From an uncultured Pseudomonadota bacterium (GTDB lineage: Bacteria > Myxococcota_A > Bradymonadia > Bradymonadales > Bradymonadaceae), in assembly GCA_950059285.1 (NCBI GenBank), contig CATLTV010000043.1, positions 1 through 32,051 on the forward strand: a stretch of DNA of 32,051 nucleotides, in the 5' to 3' direction. Positions 6,630-15,642 of this stretch are shown piece after piece. The translations under genes and the position numbers were made by a program. Under the pieces are notes generated by a model, which was not told where the DNA came from, ran no database searches, and was given only the letters and a program-made list of their open reading frames with translations. Within the stretch, counting starts at the first letter, position 1. Every line of letters starts with the position of its first letter.

Positions 6630-8657
6630 ATGACGATTGGCCTGATTATATTCACCATTTTTCTCCTGCTCACCATTCCTGTGGCACATATCACAGGATA
6701 CTTCCTTGCTCGCTCAAAAAATGTCGCTCATGGACACATCCGTGAGGTGATGCCTTCGCTTCCTTCAGCACCCTCAAAGCGAGGACGCATGGATAAGCGC
6801 TGGGACAAGTCCATGAAACGCATTGAAGCAAAGCTCCTGGATATGTTCAAAAATGGGGCTCAGGGCGTCCAGCACATCCAACTTGCGGGACAACTCAATG
6901 AATCTCCCGACCTGGTAGAAGCTGTGCTTGCGCGCATGCGTGAAGAGATCCCCTGTCGTATGCGAATCCTGCGCTCAGGCACGATTCTTCACGACTTCAA
7001 GGCCGAGGATATTCAACGCCTAAAGCGACAGAAACAGCTCTCCAAACCACGTCAGGCATTGATTGCTGTACTGGCCGCTTTTGCGAACATCGGCGCCGCT
7101 TGGCCTTTCATCTCTCTCGTCATTGTTGTGCTCGCTACATTCTCTCAAATGACTGGCATGGGGTCTGAAGGTGAGATGGCCTCCGTGGGTATCATCGGCA
7201 TCGGGTTATCCATGGGCATCATTGTCGTGACGCTTGTCGCTTCACTCTTTGCACAGCTCATCTTTGCGCCTCCCTTTTTGGGCCCAAAACTTGGCAAAGC
7301 GCTGGCAAAAGAAAAGCTGCCAGAACGACGTCTGCCACGTTATCACGATGACCCCACGCCGCTTATTTTTATCGATAGCGCCACGCCAAACCTCTTCTCA
7401 AGCTCCTCCTCATCCTGGGGCTCATCAAGCTCAAGCTCGTCATCTGGAAGTTCCTTTGACTTTGATATGGATGATGCTGAAGGCGAGGGCGCACTGTTAA
7501 TTCTTGTGATCATTGTACTGGTTGCGATTCTTGGTGCTGCGCTTTCCATTATCTGGGTCTGGCTGCGTGGTATATGGAGAGCGGTCGCTCGCCTTGATGA
7601 ACCACCGCTGTCCACCTCTCCCACACTCTGGGTGCGTACAGAAAAAGCAATGGACAAATGGGAGCGTTTTTTGCCGACCAATGACCTCGTCATTCGTACG
7701 CTCCATGCCATTAAACGCCAGATGGACTATCGTCGCCCACCTGATGATGACCTGCCTGCGCGTATCTTGATTCTTGCAAAACAGAAGAACAATATCCTGA
7801 CAGGGCTTGATATCGCGTTTCATGAAGGGCTTGATCTCAATGAAGCCCACGAAATTGGAGCTCGCCTGGCAGGTATTCTGGACGGCCAGATCCTACTCGA
7901 TAATGAAGGTGAGTTGGCGTTTGCATTTCCTCCCAAAGCTCTGGAAAAGCTGTCTAATTCAACGGATCGTGACCTCTGGGCAGAGTATATCTCCTTCAGT
8001 GGAGATATGATGATCAGTCGACGTGAATCACAACCTAAAAATAGTGTCCTCGTGAACCTCGTGGGTCTGACCTATTCTCATATCGTGTCTCTTACAAGGC
8101 TTGTTGCAGGAACTTATTTGATGGCTGTCATGGGCGCCATGTTCATCGCATCACTGGGCATTGGAAGCATCTTTATAAACATGATCCTGATGGGACTTCC
8201 CTTACTCATGGTCCTTGCCACAGCGACACTCATGACAACCAGCTACTACCTCGCCAAAATTAACGCGGAACACGGGATACGTCGTGATATCCGCCGCGCC
8301 ACGTTCAAATGGATTCACTCTGCCATTGCTCGAGGTGAAGACCAGACTACATTTAATATTCTTACCAAACGCCTCGTGCGTGTGTTCAAACCTGCCTGGA
8401 GCAGCCTTGATGAGGATATTATCAACAAGGAAATTCAAGGCGTCGTCATTGACCTTGAACTGGAACCACTTGCCACATCTTCAGATATATCATCTCTGGC
8501 GTATGACCTGAGCACGCTGCGTCGCCGCCTTCAAGAAGACCAGACCTTTGCTCGGGTGTTCGACTTTGAACAGGTCGCTTTTGACTTTGAGGGACAGGCT
8601 GACGAGGTCGTCTTTGATACTGAAATCCAGCACGACCATGTCACCTCACTTGGATAA
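6630..8657 (+). CDS. Unrecognised multi-pass membrane protein with serine-rich segment
   Basis: I do not recognise a family for this 675-aa protein. It has a membrane segment or signal anchor at 1-27, a basic coiled-coil-like and winged-helix-like stretch at about 50-140, and membrane segments at about 142-172 and 185-217. A serine-rich tract at 256-275, broken by one Trp and Gly, is followed by an Asp/Glu patch (277-286). Further membrane segments lie at about 287-314 and in a long hydrophobic region near 490-545. The C-terminal 130 residues are acidic and soluble. The serines use mixed codons, so the tract is kept at protein level. The start ATG overlaps the TGA of a six-codon ORF (6613-6633), which might couple translation. 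The next gene follows after 14 bases in the same direction and is probably co-transcribed. Confidence 0.8.
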   Translation: MTIGLIIFTIFLLLTIPVAHITGYFLARSKNVAHGHIREVMPSLPSAPSKRGRMDKRWDKSMKRIEAKLLDMFKNGAQGVQHIQLAGQLNESPDLVEAVLARMREEIPCRMRILRSGTILHDFKAEDIQRLKRQKQLSKPRQALIAVLAAFANIGAAWPFISLVIVVLATFSQMTGMGSEGEMASVGIIGIGLSMGIIVVTLVASLFAQLIFAPPFLGPKLGKALAKEKLPERRLPRYHDDPTPLIFIDSATPNLFSSSSSSWGSSSSSSSSGSSFDFDMDDAEGEGALLILVIIVLVAILGAALSIIWVWLRGIWRAVARLDEPPLSTSPTLWVRTEKAMDKWERFLPTNDLVIRTLHAIKRQMDYRRPPDDDLPARILILAKQKNNILTGLDIAFHEGLDLNEAHEIGARLAGILDGQILLDNEGELAFAFPPKALEKLSNSTDRDLWAEYISFSGDMMISRRESQPKNSVLVNLVGLTYSHIVSLTRLVAGTYLMAVMGAMFIASLGIGSIFINMILMGLPLLMVLATATLMTTSYYLAKINAEHGIRRDIRRATFKWIHSAIARGEDQTTFNILTKRLVRVFKPAWSSLDEDIINKEIQGVVIDLELEPLATSSDISSLAYDLSTLRRRLQEDQTFARVFDFEQVAFDFEGQADEVVFDTEIQHDHVTSLG

Positions 8658-8671
8658 GTTTGGCTTGACTC

Positions 8672-9109
8672 ATGACTCATGAACCCCACGCGCTGACAGA
8701 TGTATCGACCATCAAGAACGCAAGACAGATGGTTGTGAAAGGACAGACCTTTAGCGGATGTTCAAGCCTGGTGTTTCTTATCAGTATTGTCTTGCTCATA
8801 CCTTTTCTGGTTCTGTTCATCACAGGCATCGCCGCTGTGATGCATATCGAGTCAGGAGCCGAACCCATTGGTTATATTTTTATCGTACTGGGTTCTTATG
8901 GTCTTGGCATTGGTTCCTTGAGTTTGTGGGCATCTGTGCGCGCTGTGAAGCTCAATTTGCTTACATCAAAACAGGCCAGATCTTATCTGGACGACGTGCA
9001 TAAAAAACAACAGGCACAGCAAGGTTCCATATCGATGTCATATCTGGATGATGCAAAATCAGGTGCGCTGGAACTCTCCGATGACTCTGCTCCTGAACGC
9101 ATAAAATAA
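8672..9109 (+). CDS. Small two-helix membrane protein, unknown function
   Basis: A 145-aa protein with two hydrophobic helices at about 31-55 and 65-90, a short polar N-terminus and a charged, Gln-rich C-terminal tail. No motif or family is recognised. It starts 14 bases after the large membrane protein and reads in the same direction, so the two likely form one transcript and may act together at the membrane. It ends 10 bases from the stop of the convergent MFS-PlsC gene, with no hairpin between them. Confidence 0.7.
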   Translation: MTHEPHALTDVSTIKNARQMVVKGQTFSGCSSLVFLISIVLLIPFLVLFITGIAAVMHIESGAEPIGYIFIVLGSYGLGIGSLSLWASVRAVKLNLLTSKQARSYLDDVHKKQQAQQGSISMSYLDDAKSGALELSDDSAPERIK

Positions 9110-9119
9110 CCCACGTAAA

Positions 9120-11036
9120 CTACTGATTTTTAGTCAATTTTTGCATCTCTTTATCCTGTTCAGAGTTGACTTCTGGTGGTGCTTCAAAACCTCCTAACTG
9201 CGCGGTTTTCATGCCAAGTTCTCTAGCATGAAAACCCTCAGCAGGAATGATTTCGCCAACACGAAGCTCTACAGGAGCACGAAACCTCTTGAACGACTTG
9301 CGCGCTGCGCTCTCCTTTTTCGCCCTGCCAAAAGAGCTCCCCCACAAGCCACGCAAAGCAAGTGGGATCACAGGTACAGGTGTGCGTTCAATAATTCGCT
9401 CAATACCAGGTCGAAATGCATTGAGCTTTCCATCGTAGGTCACCAGACCTTCAGGAAAAATACATACTAGCTCTCCCTCTTCAAGCGCCCGTGCAATCTC
9501 ATCAAATGCCTGCAACATCACATCTTCATCCTCACTTTTGGGCGCAATGGGAATGACATCAAGATCACGGAATAACCACCCCACAACAGGTTTGTTAAAG
9601 TAGGTATGATGCATAATAAAACGGGGAGGACGGTGACTAAACGCCGCAGCAACAAACATAAAATCAATATAGGACGGATGATTACACGAGATGACAGCAG
9701 CACCTTCCTCAGGAATGTGTTCTCGACCAGTCATTTTAAACTGATACACCACTCTGGTCACAACCCAGACCATGAACGCCCATACAAATCTTGGTAGCTT
9801 CTGATACACGATGCCAAAGACAAGGAAGTTCATCAGCGCTACACCAAGCACAATGCTGTTGAGCTCTACTCCCATATTCAGAGCAACAATCACACATCCC
9901 ACAGCCACACTCATCATCATGACACTCAACCAGTTTGTCCCTGCGACAATGCTCGCCAAATTATCGTGCCTGGTGGTGGCATGAAGAAACGATTGCAGTG
10001 GAATCAGAAATATCCCTCCAAAAAAGGCGAGCGCAAAGAGTTGGAGTGTAAAACCATAAAATCCCACGGAGGTCATTGCGTGTGATAGATTTGAAAACTG
10101 CTGCTCGGGGACACCCACGATCCACAACACAAGACAGCTTATGCTCAGACCAAGCGATGCAAATGGAACCAGCCCAAGCTCAATTTTATCTCGAGCCAGA
10201 CGTAGACAGGTCCAGAGACCGCATAAAAGACCACTTGCAAATGCACCAAACACAATGACCATACTGGTGCTCATGTCGGCCATAAGCTGTCGTGCGTAAA
10301 ATGGGCTGAGCGCAAAGAAAGTCGCGCCTACGAACCAGAACCACCCCACGCCAAGTGCGCTCAAAAACCTGCTCTCGCGCTCTCGTAATGGCTCAAGAAA
10401 TCGCTCAGTATATGTCGTGGCACTCTGTGATTTTGAAGTGTGCGAAATGAATCGTAAACCCATCTCTCGTAGCACAACTGAAACGAGTAATATAACAGCA
10501 TAAATCACTGTGAATAATATATTTTTATCGGGACCATCCCATAACACACCGAGGCATGTTCCGATGAAAATTGCGATCAGAGAGATGCCTTCAAACCATC
10601 CATTGAGCTTTAAATATTCTCGCTCCTGGAGCTCTTCAGACTGCACAAGACAGGGAAACTTGAGCACAGCAAACATCGCTGAACCTGCACCTTTGAATAA
10701 CAGCATGATCGAGGCGAGCACGACATTTCGACTCCATAAGGCAAGGACAAAGCCTGTGATGGCCAGACATTCTCCAAGCAATGTGGCGCGCACAATAAGA
10801 GTGTTGCGGTTGAGTTTGCTCGATATCCACACTCCAAAGGGCATCACAAGCAACAGAGGTATCACAATCAGAGCAATGCTCCACAGAAGATACATGCTTG
10901 ATGGAATACAAAAAAAATGACCTCCATACTCATAATGCACAAACTCCACGAGATGCTGTCGCATGACATGATCACCAAGAACCTGGATCAATGTCCCCGA
11001 CAACCAGGGAATCAAGATACGTAACTTGAACTTCAC
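9120..11036 (-). CDS. MFS transporter-PlsC acyltransferase fusion (lysophospholipid uptake and reacylation)
   Basis: A 638-aa fusion. The N-terminal part (about 1-415) has roughly twelve hydrophobic helices and resembles LplT-type major facilitator proteins that move lysophospholipids across the inner membrane. The C-terminal part is a PlsC/LPLAT acyltransferase with HPSYID at 453-458 (catalytic H-x4-D) and FPEG at 527-530. Together they suggest flipping and reacylation of lysophospholipids. E. coli LplT and Aas do this as separate proteins, and Aas has an additional acyl-ACP ligase domain, which is absent here. I prefer the GTG at 11036 because GAAGGAGAG at 11044-11052 is a strong ribosome-binding site 7 bases before it; an in-frame ATG at 11081 has none. 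It is divergent from the leucine-rich-repeat gene. Substrate direction is inferred. Confidence 0.88.
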   Translation of the reverse strand: MKFKLRILIPWLSGTLIQVLGDHVMRQHLVEFVHYEYGGHFFCIPSSMYLLWSIALIVIPLLLVMPFGVWISSKLNRNTLIVRATLLGECLAITGFVLALWSRNVVLASIMLLFKGAGSAMFAVLKFPCLVQSEELQEREYLKLNGWFEGISLIAIFIGTCLGVLWDGPDKNILFTVIYAVILLVSVVLREMGLRFISHTSKSQSATTYTERFLEPLRERESRFLSALGVGWFWFVGATFFALSPFYARQLMADMSTSMVIVFGAFASGLLCGLWTCLRLARDKIELGLVPFASLGLSISCLVLWIVGVPEQQFSNLSHAMTSVGFYGFTLQLFALAFFGGIFLIPLQSFLHATTRHDNLASIVAGTNWLSVMMMSVAVGCVIVALNMGVELNSIVLGVALMNFLVFGIVYQKLPRFVWAFMVWVVTRVVYQFKMTGREHIPEEGAAVISCNHPSYIDFMFVAAAFSHRPPRFIMHHTYFNKPVVGWLFRDLDVIPIAPKSEDEDVMLQAFDEIARALEEGELVCIFPEGLVTYDGKLNAFRPGIERIIERTPVPVIPLALRGLWGSSFGRAKKESAARKSFKRFRAPVELRVGEIIPAEGFHARELGMKTAQLGGFEAPPEVNSEQDKEMQKLTKNQ

Positions 11037-11221
11037 GACGTGCTCTCCTTCAAACTCAGTATGCTCTGCTGTCTTTTGCATTCATATTCATGGTTATAGA
11101 CCTGCCAAAGATCGCTTTGCAATTCTCAATCCGTCACACATATTTTGACTCATCTCGTGATCATGCCATGCAGAGGGCTTTGTAATGTGTTTGAATGATA
11201 TTGAATCGATCATTTTCGGTA

Positions 11222-11244
11222 TGTACAACATGTTGGCGTGTACA
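11222..11244. promoter_or_regulatory. Palindromic operator-like cluster between divergent genes
   Basis: Two TGTACA palindromes at 11222-11227 and 11239-11244 flank CAACATGTTG at 11226-11235. The cluster lies in the 260-base gap between the MFS-PlsC gene and the leucine-rich-repeat gene. No regulator next to it is known to bind such a site. Confidence 0.35.
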
Positions 11245-11299
11245 TTTAATGTATGTCTGAAGTGCGTCCTTGACTCAGTCCACGTGGAGTTGCTCTCTC

Positions 11300-12589
11300 A
11301 TGTCTTTTGGTGACCTGCGAAGTTTGTTTCAATCCCATCACTCTGATGAAGAGATCTGGGCCACGTTGTGTGCTTTTCTTGATGCCGAAATTCTGAGCGA
11401 TGATGAATGGGTGAGGGCGCTTGGCTACATTCAGGGTCAGTTAAGGCGTTGTGATCCTGCAAAACTCAAGGCTCCTGTGCACTGGGTTGATGACCTGTTT
11501 CATTACAAGAATCCACGTCATATGCTGGTTGCAAAGCATCTTGATACCACAGGACGAGATATTGGTGATGAATGCGTTCTGGATATGACATCATCATCCT
11601 GTGTCTCCAACCTGAGCCACCTGTCCATGGGCTACACCTACCATGCAAACGTGCGCTTTGAGTCGCTTGATTATGGCTGTGTACGTGAAATCGTCACATG
11701 CCCTCACCTTGCGCAAATCGAGTCACTCGCGTTTACGGGGCAGCACCTTCGACCTGATAGCCTTGTCGCGCTCATGGATGCCGACAATGTGTTTCAACAG
11801 TTAACTTCTCTTGATTTTAGCTTCAACGATTTAAACTTTTTAAGACCTGTGGACTTCAACGCAGTGCGCACGCATCAGCTTGAACATCTGGTGCTGGAAG
11901 GTTCCTTTCTTAGTGAACAAGGTGTACGTACACTGGCTATATCTGGAAATCTAGAGAATTTAAAATCATTAGACTTATCAAATAATTACGAACTTGAAAC
12001 ACACCATATCACACCTCATTTGGCGCGTATTTACCGTCTTGAATCATTGAGCTTACGAGGACTCCCAATGTCCTCATCAAGCCTGCTCAATCTGCTTGTT
12101 TCTCTGAGCACCACATCACTTGAAACACTTGATATAAGCGCCATGCGTTTATCTGAGGGGAGCAATGTTCTGGAGGTTATTCATGCGCTTGAAGCTCCCA
12201 CATGTGCCTCGCTCAAAACCTTGCATCTTGATGATTACTCCTGTGCACAGATTGACGTGGAACGCCTTATTGAGCACTGGAACAGGTGTGCCATGACATC
12301 ATTGCACACAGTGTCCTTGAAACAGTGGGATTTTCAAAAAGCTCATTTGAGCTGGCTTGTACATCTGATGGAGGAGGGCATCACGGTGCTCGACTGCCAG
12401 GATGCTCACCTTGATCTGACATCTCTTGAGCTGTTGTTATCCTTGCTGACCATGGATGTGAATTGCACGCTTGTGATCTCGGACAGGTTTCTTCCTGAAC
12501 ATGAGGAGGATATTCTTGCGCTTGTGGCCAGAGGGCAACCTCAAGGTGTCACTGTTCAGGTGAATTACTCCTCACTTCCACCATTTTAA
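11300..12589 (+). CDS. Leucine-rich-repeat protein
   Basis: A 429-aa protein without signal peptide or membrane segments. Residues from about 100 onward form irregular leucine-rich repeats of the ribonuclease-inhibitor-like style (LTSLDFSFND, LEHLVLEGS, LKSLDLSNN, LESLSLRG, LETLDISAM, LKTLHLDD). The first 90 residues are acidic and Trp-containing, resembling the helical cap seen before repeats in TIGR02996-like bacterial proteins, though I cannot confirm that domain. The ATG at 11300 has GGAG at 11286-11289; a TTG ten codons upstream also opens the frame. The role is probably protein binding, but no partner is visible. The other repeat protein, at the left end of the window, is of a different family type. 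Confidence 0.78.
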   Translation: MSFGDLRSLFQSHHSDEEIWATLCAFLDAEILSDDEWVRALGYIQGQLRRCDPAKLKAPVHWVDDLFHYKNPRHMLVAKHLDTTGRDIGDECVLDMTSSSCVSNLSHLSMGYTYHANVRFESLDYGCVREIVTCPHLAQIESLAFTGQHLRPDSLVALMDADNVFQQLTSLDFSFNDLNFLRPVDFNAVRTHQLEHLVLEGSFLSEQGVRTLAISGNLENLKSLDLSNNYELETHHITPHLARIYRLESLSLRGLPMSSSSLLNLLVSLSTTSLETLDISAMRLSEGSNVLEVIHALEAPTCASLKTLHLDDYSCAQIDVERLIEHWNRCAMTSLHTVSLKQWDFQKAHLSWLVHLMEEGITVLDCQDAHLDLTSLELLLSLLTMDVNCTLVISDRFLPEHEEDILALVARGQPQGVTVQVNYSSLPPF

Positions 12590-12767
12590 AAACTCGTTTT
12601 ACTCCCCCTCATCATTTTTTGTTATGTAAACTTATATTACAAGTAAAAGAGAATTGAATCAGGCGAGGGACCGTGTATGGTTGGTGAGCGCTTGTCAGAT
12701 GCGCTTTGAGTTGTTATGAGCTTGCATCTTATCTGTTTGTTTTTATTTACTTCTTCTTCGTAAATTT
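12590..12767. other. Upstream region of the primase-helicase operon
   Basis: No gene is supported here. It contains a small inverted repeat AGCGC/GCGCT near 12689-12706 and an AT-rich stretch before the ATG. The primase start has no recognisable ribosome-binding site. Confidence 0.4.
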
Positions 12768-14318
12768 ATGAGCTTCCTCACAGATCGCCTCCGTACAGAA
12801 CTGGACTGTCGACAACTTGCTGAACATTATGGCGTGCGCTTTCGCAAACGCTCCACAGGTTGGTGGCTTGCTCACTGTTTTAACTCGGAATCTCACCGAC
12901 GCGGGGACCGTAACCCATCACTTTCCATCAGTGCTCAGGGCTACAAATGTTTCAGTGCCAACTGCGCCATCTCGGGTGATGCATTCACCATGATTGCTCA
13001 CTTTGAAGGGCTCTCCTTACGAGAGGACTTTGAAGAGATACTCAAAATTGCGAGCGCCAAGGCGAACCTTGATTACTCCACGCTCAGGTTAGAGGAAAAA
13101 CAACGCCATACCTCCAGACCTGTATACAAGAACCCTACGCAGTGGAAGCGCTACAAAAAGCGTGAAGAACGTGAACGACGTCGGCGCAAAACAGACCAGC
13201 TCAAATATGGTGCGTTATCGCCAGCAAGTAATCCTCTAACTCAGCCTGAACCAAAACCAAAGGCACCCTCCGAGGACTTGCGACAGACCATTTACCGCTT
13301 CATGGTGAGTACGCTTGATCCCAACACACCCCCTCCATTAAACGACCACTTCCCCGATCCTTTTCAAGATGCGTTCTCCATTGATCCTCGCCATAAACGC
13401 CTGGAAATCATGCAGAATATCTGGGACATTGTGGCTCCACTTGACCTCTCTGACCAGGCGGTAAAGTGGCTAAAATCAAGGGGAATCAACCCCGATATTG
13501 CGCATGCCTATGGATGTCGCGACTGGTCCAGTGCTGCTGATCAACTCCGCGAGTTGCTCTCCCTCTACTCTGTGGAGGAACTTGAGCAAACGGGCCTTGT
13601 GCGCACACAACAGAACAAGCAAAAGATATGGACGGGACTTCGTGCTCTTCAGCGTGAAGATTGGGCTCAGGGCCTTGGCGTACCTGTTGTTCATCCTGGC
13701 TGGCCTGTTGCTCCTATTGCCTGGCGATGGCGTCTGTTTAATCCATTCAAGACACGTGATGGCAAGTCCTTCAAGGCCATTGCTCAGTACAGTGGCGAAC
13801 CTCACATGCCATCCTTACCTCTGGGCATGACTCCTCCCACATCATCTGCGCTCAAGGATCTTTCACGATGGCCTTCTTTGAGTAGTACCCCTGAAGAGCC
13901 GCGCTATGCTGTGGTCCTGTGCGAGGGCGAACCTGACTGGCTCAGCGTGGCCGAGGTATCAAGTCACATTGAAAGTGATCTGTATATTGTGCCTGTGGGA
14001 CTTATCGCCATGAGCCATGGTTACCCTCCTCATATGTCAGGTATTCTTGAAGGCGCTGAACGTATTGTGTGTGTCATGGACAGAGGAAACACCAATAAGA
14101 AGTATGCGCTTACAGGCGGCGAGGTTGTCGTGGAGCAGGTTCGAGGCACCTTGCTTTATCAGGCGATGATGAATAATGAACCTTTTGAACATGCCTTTAA
14201 CCGCATTGAAAACAAGATCGTCAGCTCCTTGCAAAAGGATGACTTTGATGTCAACGACCTACATAAACATGGTCAACTTCAACCCCTTATTGAACAGTTA
14301 TTTGGAGATCTATTGTGA
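12768..14318 (+). CDS. Replicon-encoded primase (CHC2 zinc finger plus TOPRIM-like domain)
   Basis: A 516-aa putative DNA primase that would make RNA primers for the replicon. The N-terminus resembles the DnaG zinc ribbon: candidate ligands C37, H43, C61 and C66 surround NPSLSIS and YKCFSANC, followed by GDAFTMI. A basic, Arg/Lys-rich linker (about 120-150) and a less defined region follow. A TOPRIM-like segment has VVLCEGEPDW (E386, D390) and VCVMDRG (D438). The usual DxD metal motif reads DRG, so the second acidic residue is not where expected. The gene overlaps the helicase start by four bases (GTGA), indicating translational coupling. Zinc-finger/TOPRIM proteins next to RepA-like helicases occur in phages and plasmids; function is inferred from domains and context. 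Confidence 0.8.
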   Translation: MSFLTDRLRTELDCRQLAEHYGVRFRKRSTGWWLAHCFNSESHRRGDRNPSLSISAQGYKCFSANCAISGDAFTMIAHFEGLSLREDFEEILKIASAKANLDYSTLRLEEKQRHTSRPVYKNPTQWKRYKKREERERRRRKTDQLKYGALSPASNPLTQPEPKPKAPSEDLRQTIYRFMVSTLDPNTPPPLNDHFPDPFQDAFSIDPRHKRLEIMQNIWDIVAPLDLSDQAVKWLKSRGINPDIAHAYGCRDWSSAADQLRELLSLYSVEELEQTGLVRTQQNKQKIWTGLRALQREDWAQGLGVPVVHPGWPVAPIAWRWRLFNPFKTRDGKSFKAIAQYSGEPHMPSLPLGMTPPTSSALKDLSRWPSLSSTPEEPRYAVVLCEGEPDWLSVAEVSSHIESDLYIVPVGLIAMSHGYPPHMSGILEGAERIVCVMDRGNTNKKYALTGGEVVVEQVRGTLLYQAMMNNEPFEHAFNRIENKIVSSLQKDDFDVNDLHKHGQLQPLIEQLFGDLL

Positions 14319-15568
14319 GCAATGAAGAGAACCCTCCCGAGGATAATGCACCGCTGACTGACGGAGAAAATCGCGATGAAACTCCTGAGGAGAATCCTGT
14401 AAAAGAACTCTGGCGAGAAGCCTGGGACTGGCGAAAAAGTCAGGAAAAAGAGCGTCGTGCAGATCGTATTGAAGACCTCAAGAGTATGCGCAAGGATCTT
14501 CATGATAATGCGCGTGCCATTGATGATGCGTTGGCTGAGCTTGAAGGTAAAGGGGACTGGACCCAGCTCATGAAGCCACTCAAGAACTTTGGCTGGCTTC
14601 ATTCCGAACCTCCTCCTCGCCTGGCGCTCCTTGAATACAACCAGGATTGCGTCTTGCCTCTTGGCAAGGTGGGTTTCTTTGTTGGCGAGGGTGGTATTGG
14701 TAAGAGCTGGGCATTGACGCAGCTTGCCATCTCCGTGTGCACAGGTTCCTCCTGGCTTCAAACCTACAGGGTTCCTGAATATGCCATGGGTGGAGTGGTG
14801 ATGGCGATGGGTGAGGAAGATCCTCACGAGATGCATCGCCGTATTCACAACATTGTCAGCACGTTGGATCTGGCGGAGCATCACCTGAGTATGTTGGAGA
14901 GCAGGTTGTTCCCCTTGCCTCTGTCGGGCTTTTTCATGGAGTTTCTTGAAGATGGTGAGCGCAGTTTTGAGCATGAACGTTTTGAACAGCTTCTTATCAA
15001 GCATGCGCCCGAGCAGGGCTGGAAGTTGATCGTGCTCGATCCTGCGAGTCGTTTCATGGGTGTGGATGCAGAGAAGGATAATGCCTATGCGACACGTTTT
15101 GTGCAGTTGCTTGAGAGGCTGACACAGCTTCCAGGTAACCCTACAGTATTGTGTGCGCACCATACCACCAAGGCAGCAAGAACAAGTAGCGTGGGCGCAC
15201 GTAGTGTGGCCGCTCGTGGAGCGAGTGCGTTGACCGATGGTGCGAGGTGGCAGGGCAACCTGTTTACACCTGTGGACGAGGCCAGTGACGAATTCCAGGA
15301 CCATCTGGCGGTCTTCCAGATCACCAAATCAAACTACGGTCCAAAGCCGCCTGGGTTGTACCTCAAGCGCAAGGAAGGAAGTGGTGTGCTCGTGCCATTT
15401 CACGACACTGGAGCATCAGACAACTACCAGACAGTCACGGGACACACGGGGAATTTTGATCAGGACCAGCACTTCTTTAGCAAGGAAGATACACGAGACT
15501 TTGCCTCGAAGTCTTCACGTCAGACTACACATATCAAGCCAAGTTGGACTGAAGATATCGACTGGTAA
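14315..15568 (+). CDS. RepA-like replicative helicase (AAA_25/RecA fold)
   Basis: A 417-aa ATPase of the RSF1010 RepA/AAA_25 class, expected to form a hexameric ring that unwinds DNA at the origin. The first 90 residues are charged and partly coiled coil. The core has Walker A GEGGIGKS at 124-131, a glutamate motif in MGEEDP, Walker B LIVLDPAS with D242, and CAHHTTK (H282, H283), the usual sensor histidine position. An SVGARSVAARGASAL segment then matches the family's DNA-binding/arginine-finger region. It starts with GTG overlapping the primase stop codon and ends inside the base of a strong terminator directly before the iterons. Pairing with a primase and an iteron origin supports a replication role over a RecA-like repair role. 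Confidence 0.88.
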   Translation: MSNEENPPEDNAPLTDGENRDETPEENPVKELWREAWDWRKSQEKERRADRIEDLKSMRKDLHDNARAIDDALAELEGKGDWTQLMKPLKNFGWLHSEPPPRLALLEYNQDCVLPLGKVGFFVGEGGIGKSWALTQLAISVCTGSSWLQTYRVPEYAMGGVVMAMGEEDPHEMHRRIHNIVSTLDLAEHHLSMLESRLFPLPLSGFFMEFLEDGERSFEHERFEQLLIKHAPEQGWKLIVLDPASRFMGVDAEKDNAYATRFVQLLERLTQLPGNPTVLCAHHTTKAARTSSVGARSVAARGASALTDGARWQGNLFTPVDEASDEFQDHLAVFQITKSNYGPKPPGLYLKRKEGSGVLVPFHDTGASDNYQTVTGHTGNFDQDQHFFSKEDTRDFASKSSRQTTHIKPSWTEDIDW

Positions 15569-15631
15569 GCACGTTTCAGAGACAAAAAAAGCGGCCCTCA
15601 GGGCCGCTTTTTTTGTCTCTGAAACGTGCTT
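15567..15631. terminator. Perfect 31-bp hairpin terminator after the helicase
   Basis: The arms 15567-15597 and 15601-15631 are exactly complementary around TCA. A GC-rich tip is set on an A7/T7 segment, followed by a second stem that reaches back to the last base of the helicase stop codon. A further T run follows. It insulates the origin from primase-helicase transcription. Confidence 0.92.
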
Positions 15632-15642
15632 TTTACCAAAAC

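Noticed and set aside
14279-15304. 341-aa open frame on the minus strand opposite the helicase
   Set aside because: It is wholly antisense to a well-supported helicase and has an odd His/Thr/Cys-rich composition with no domain, so it is a shadow frame.
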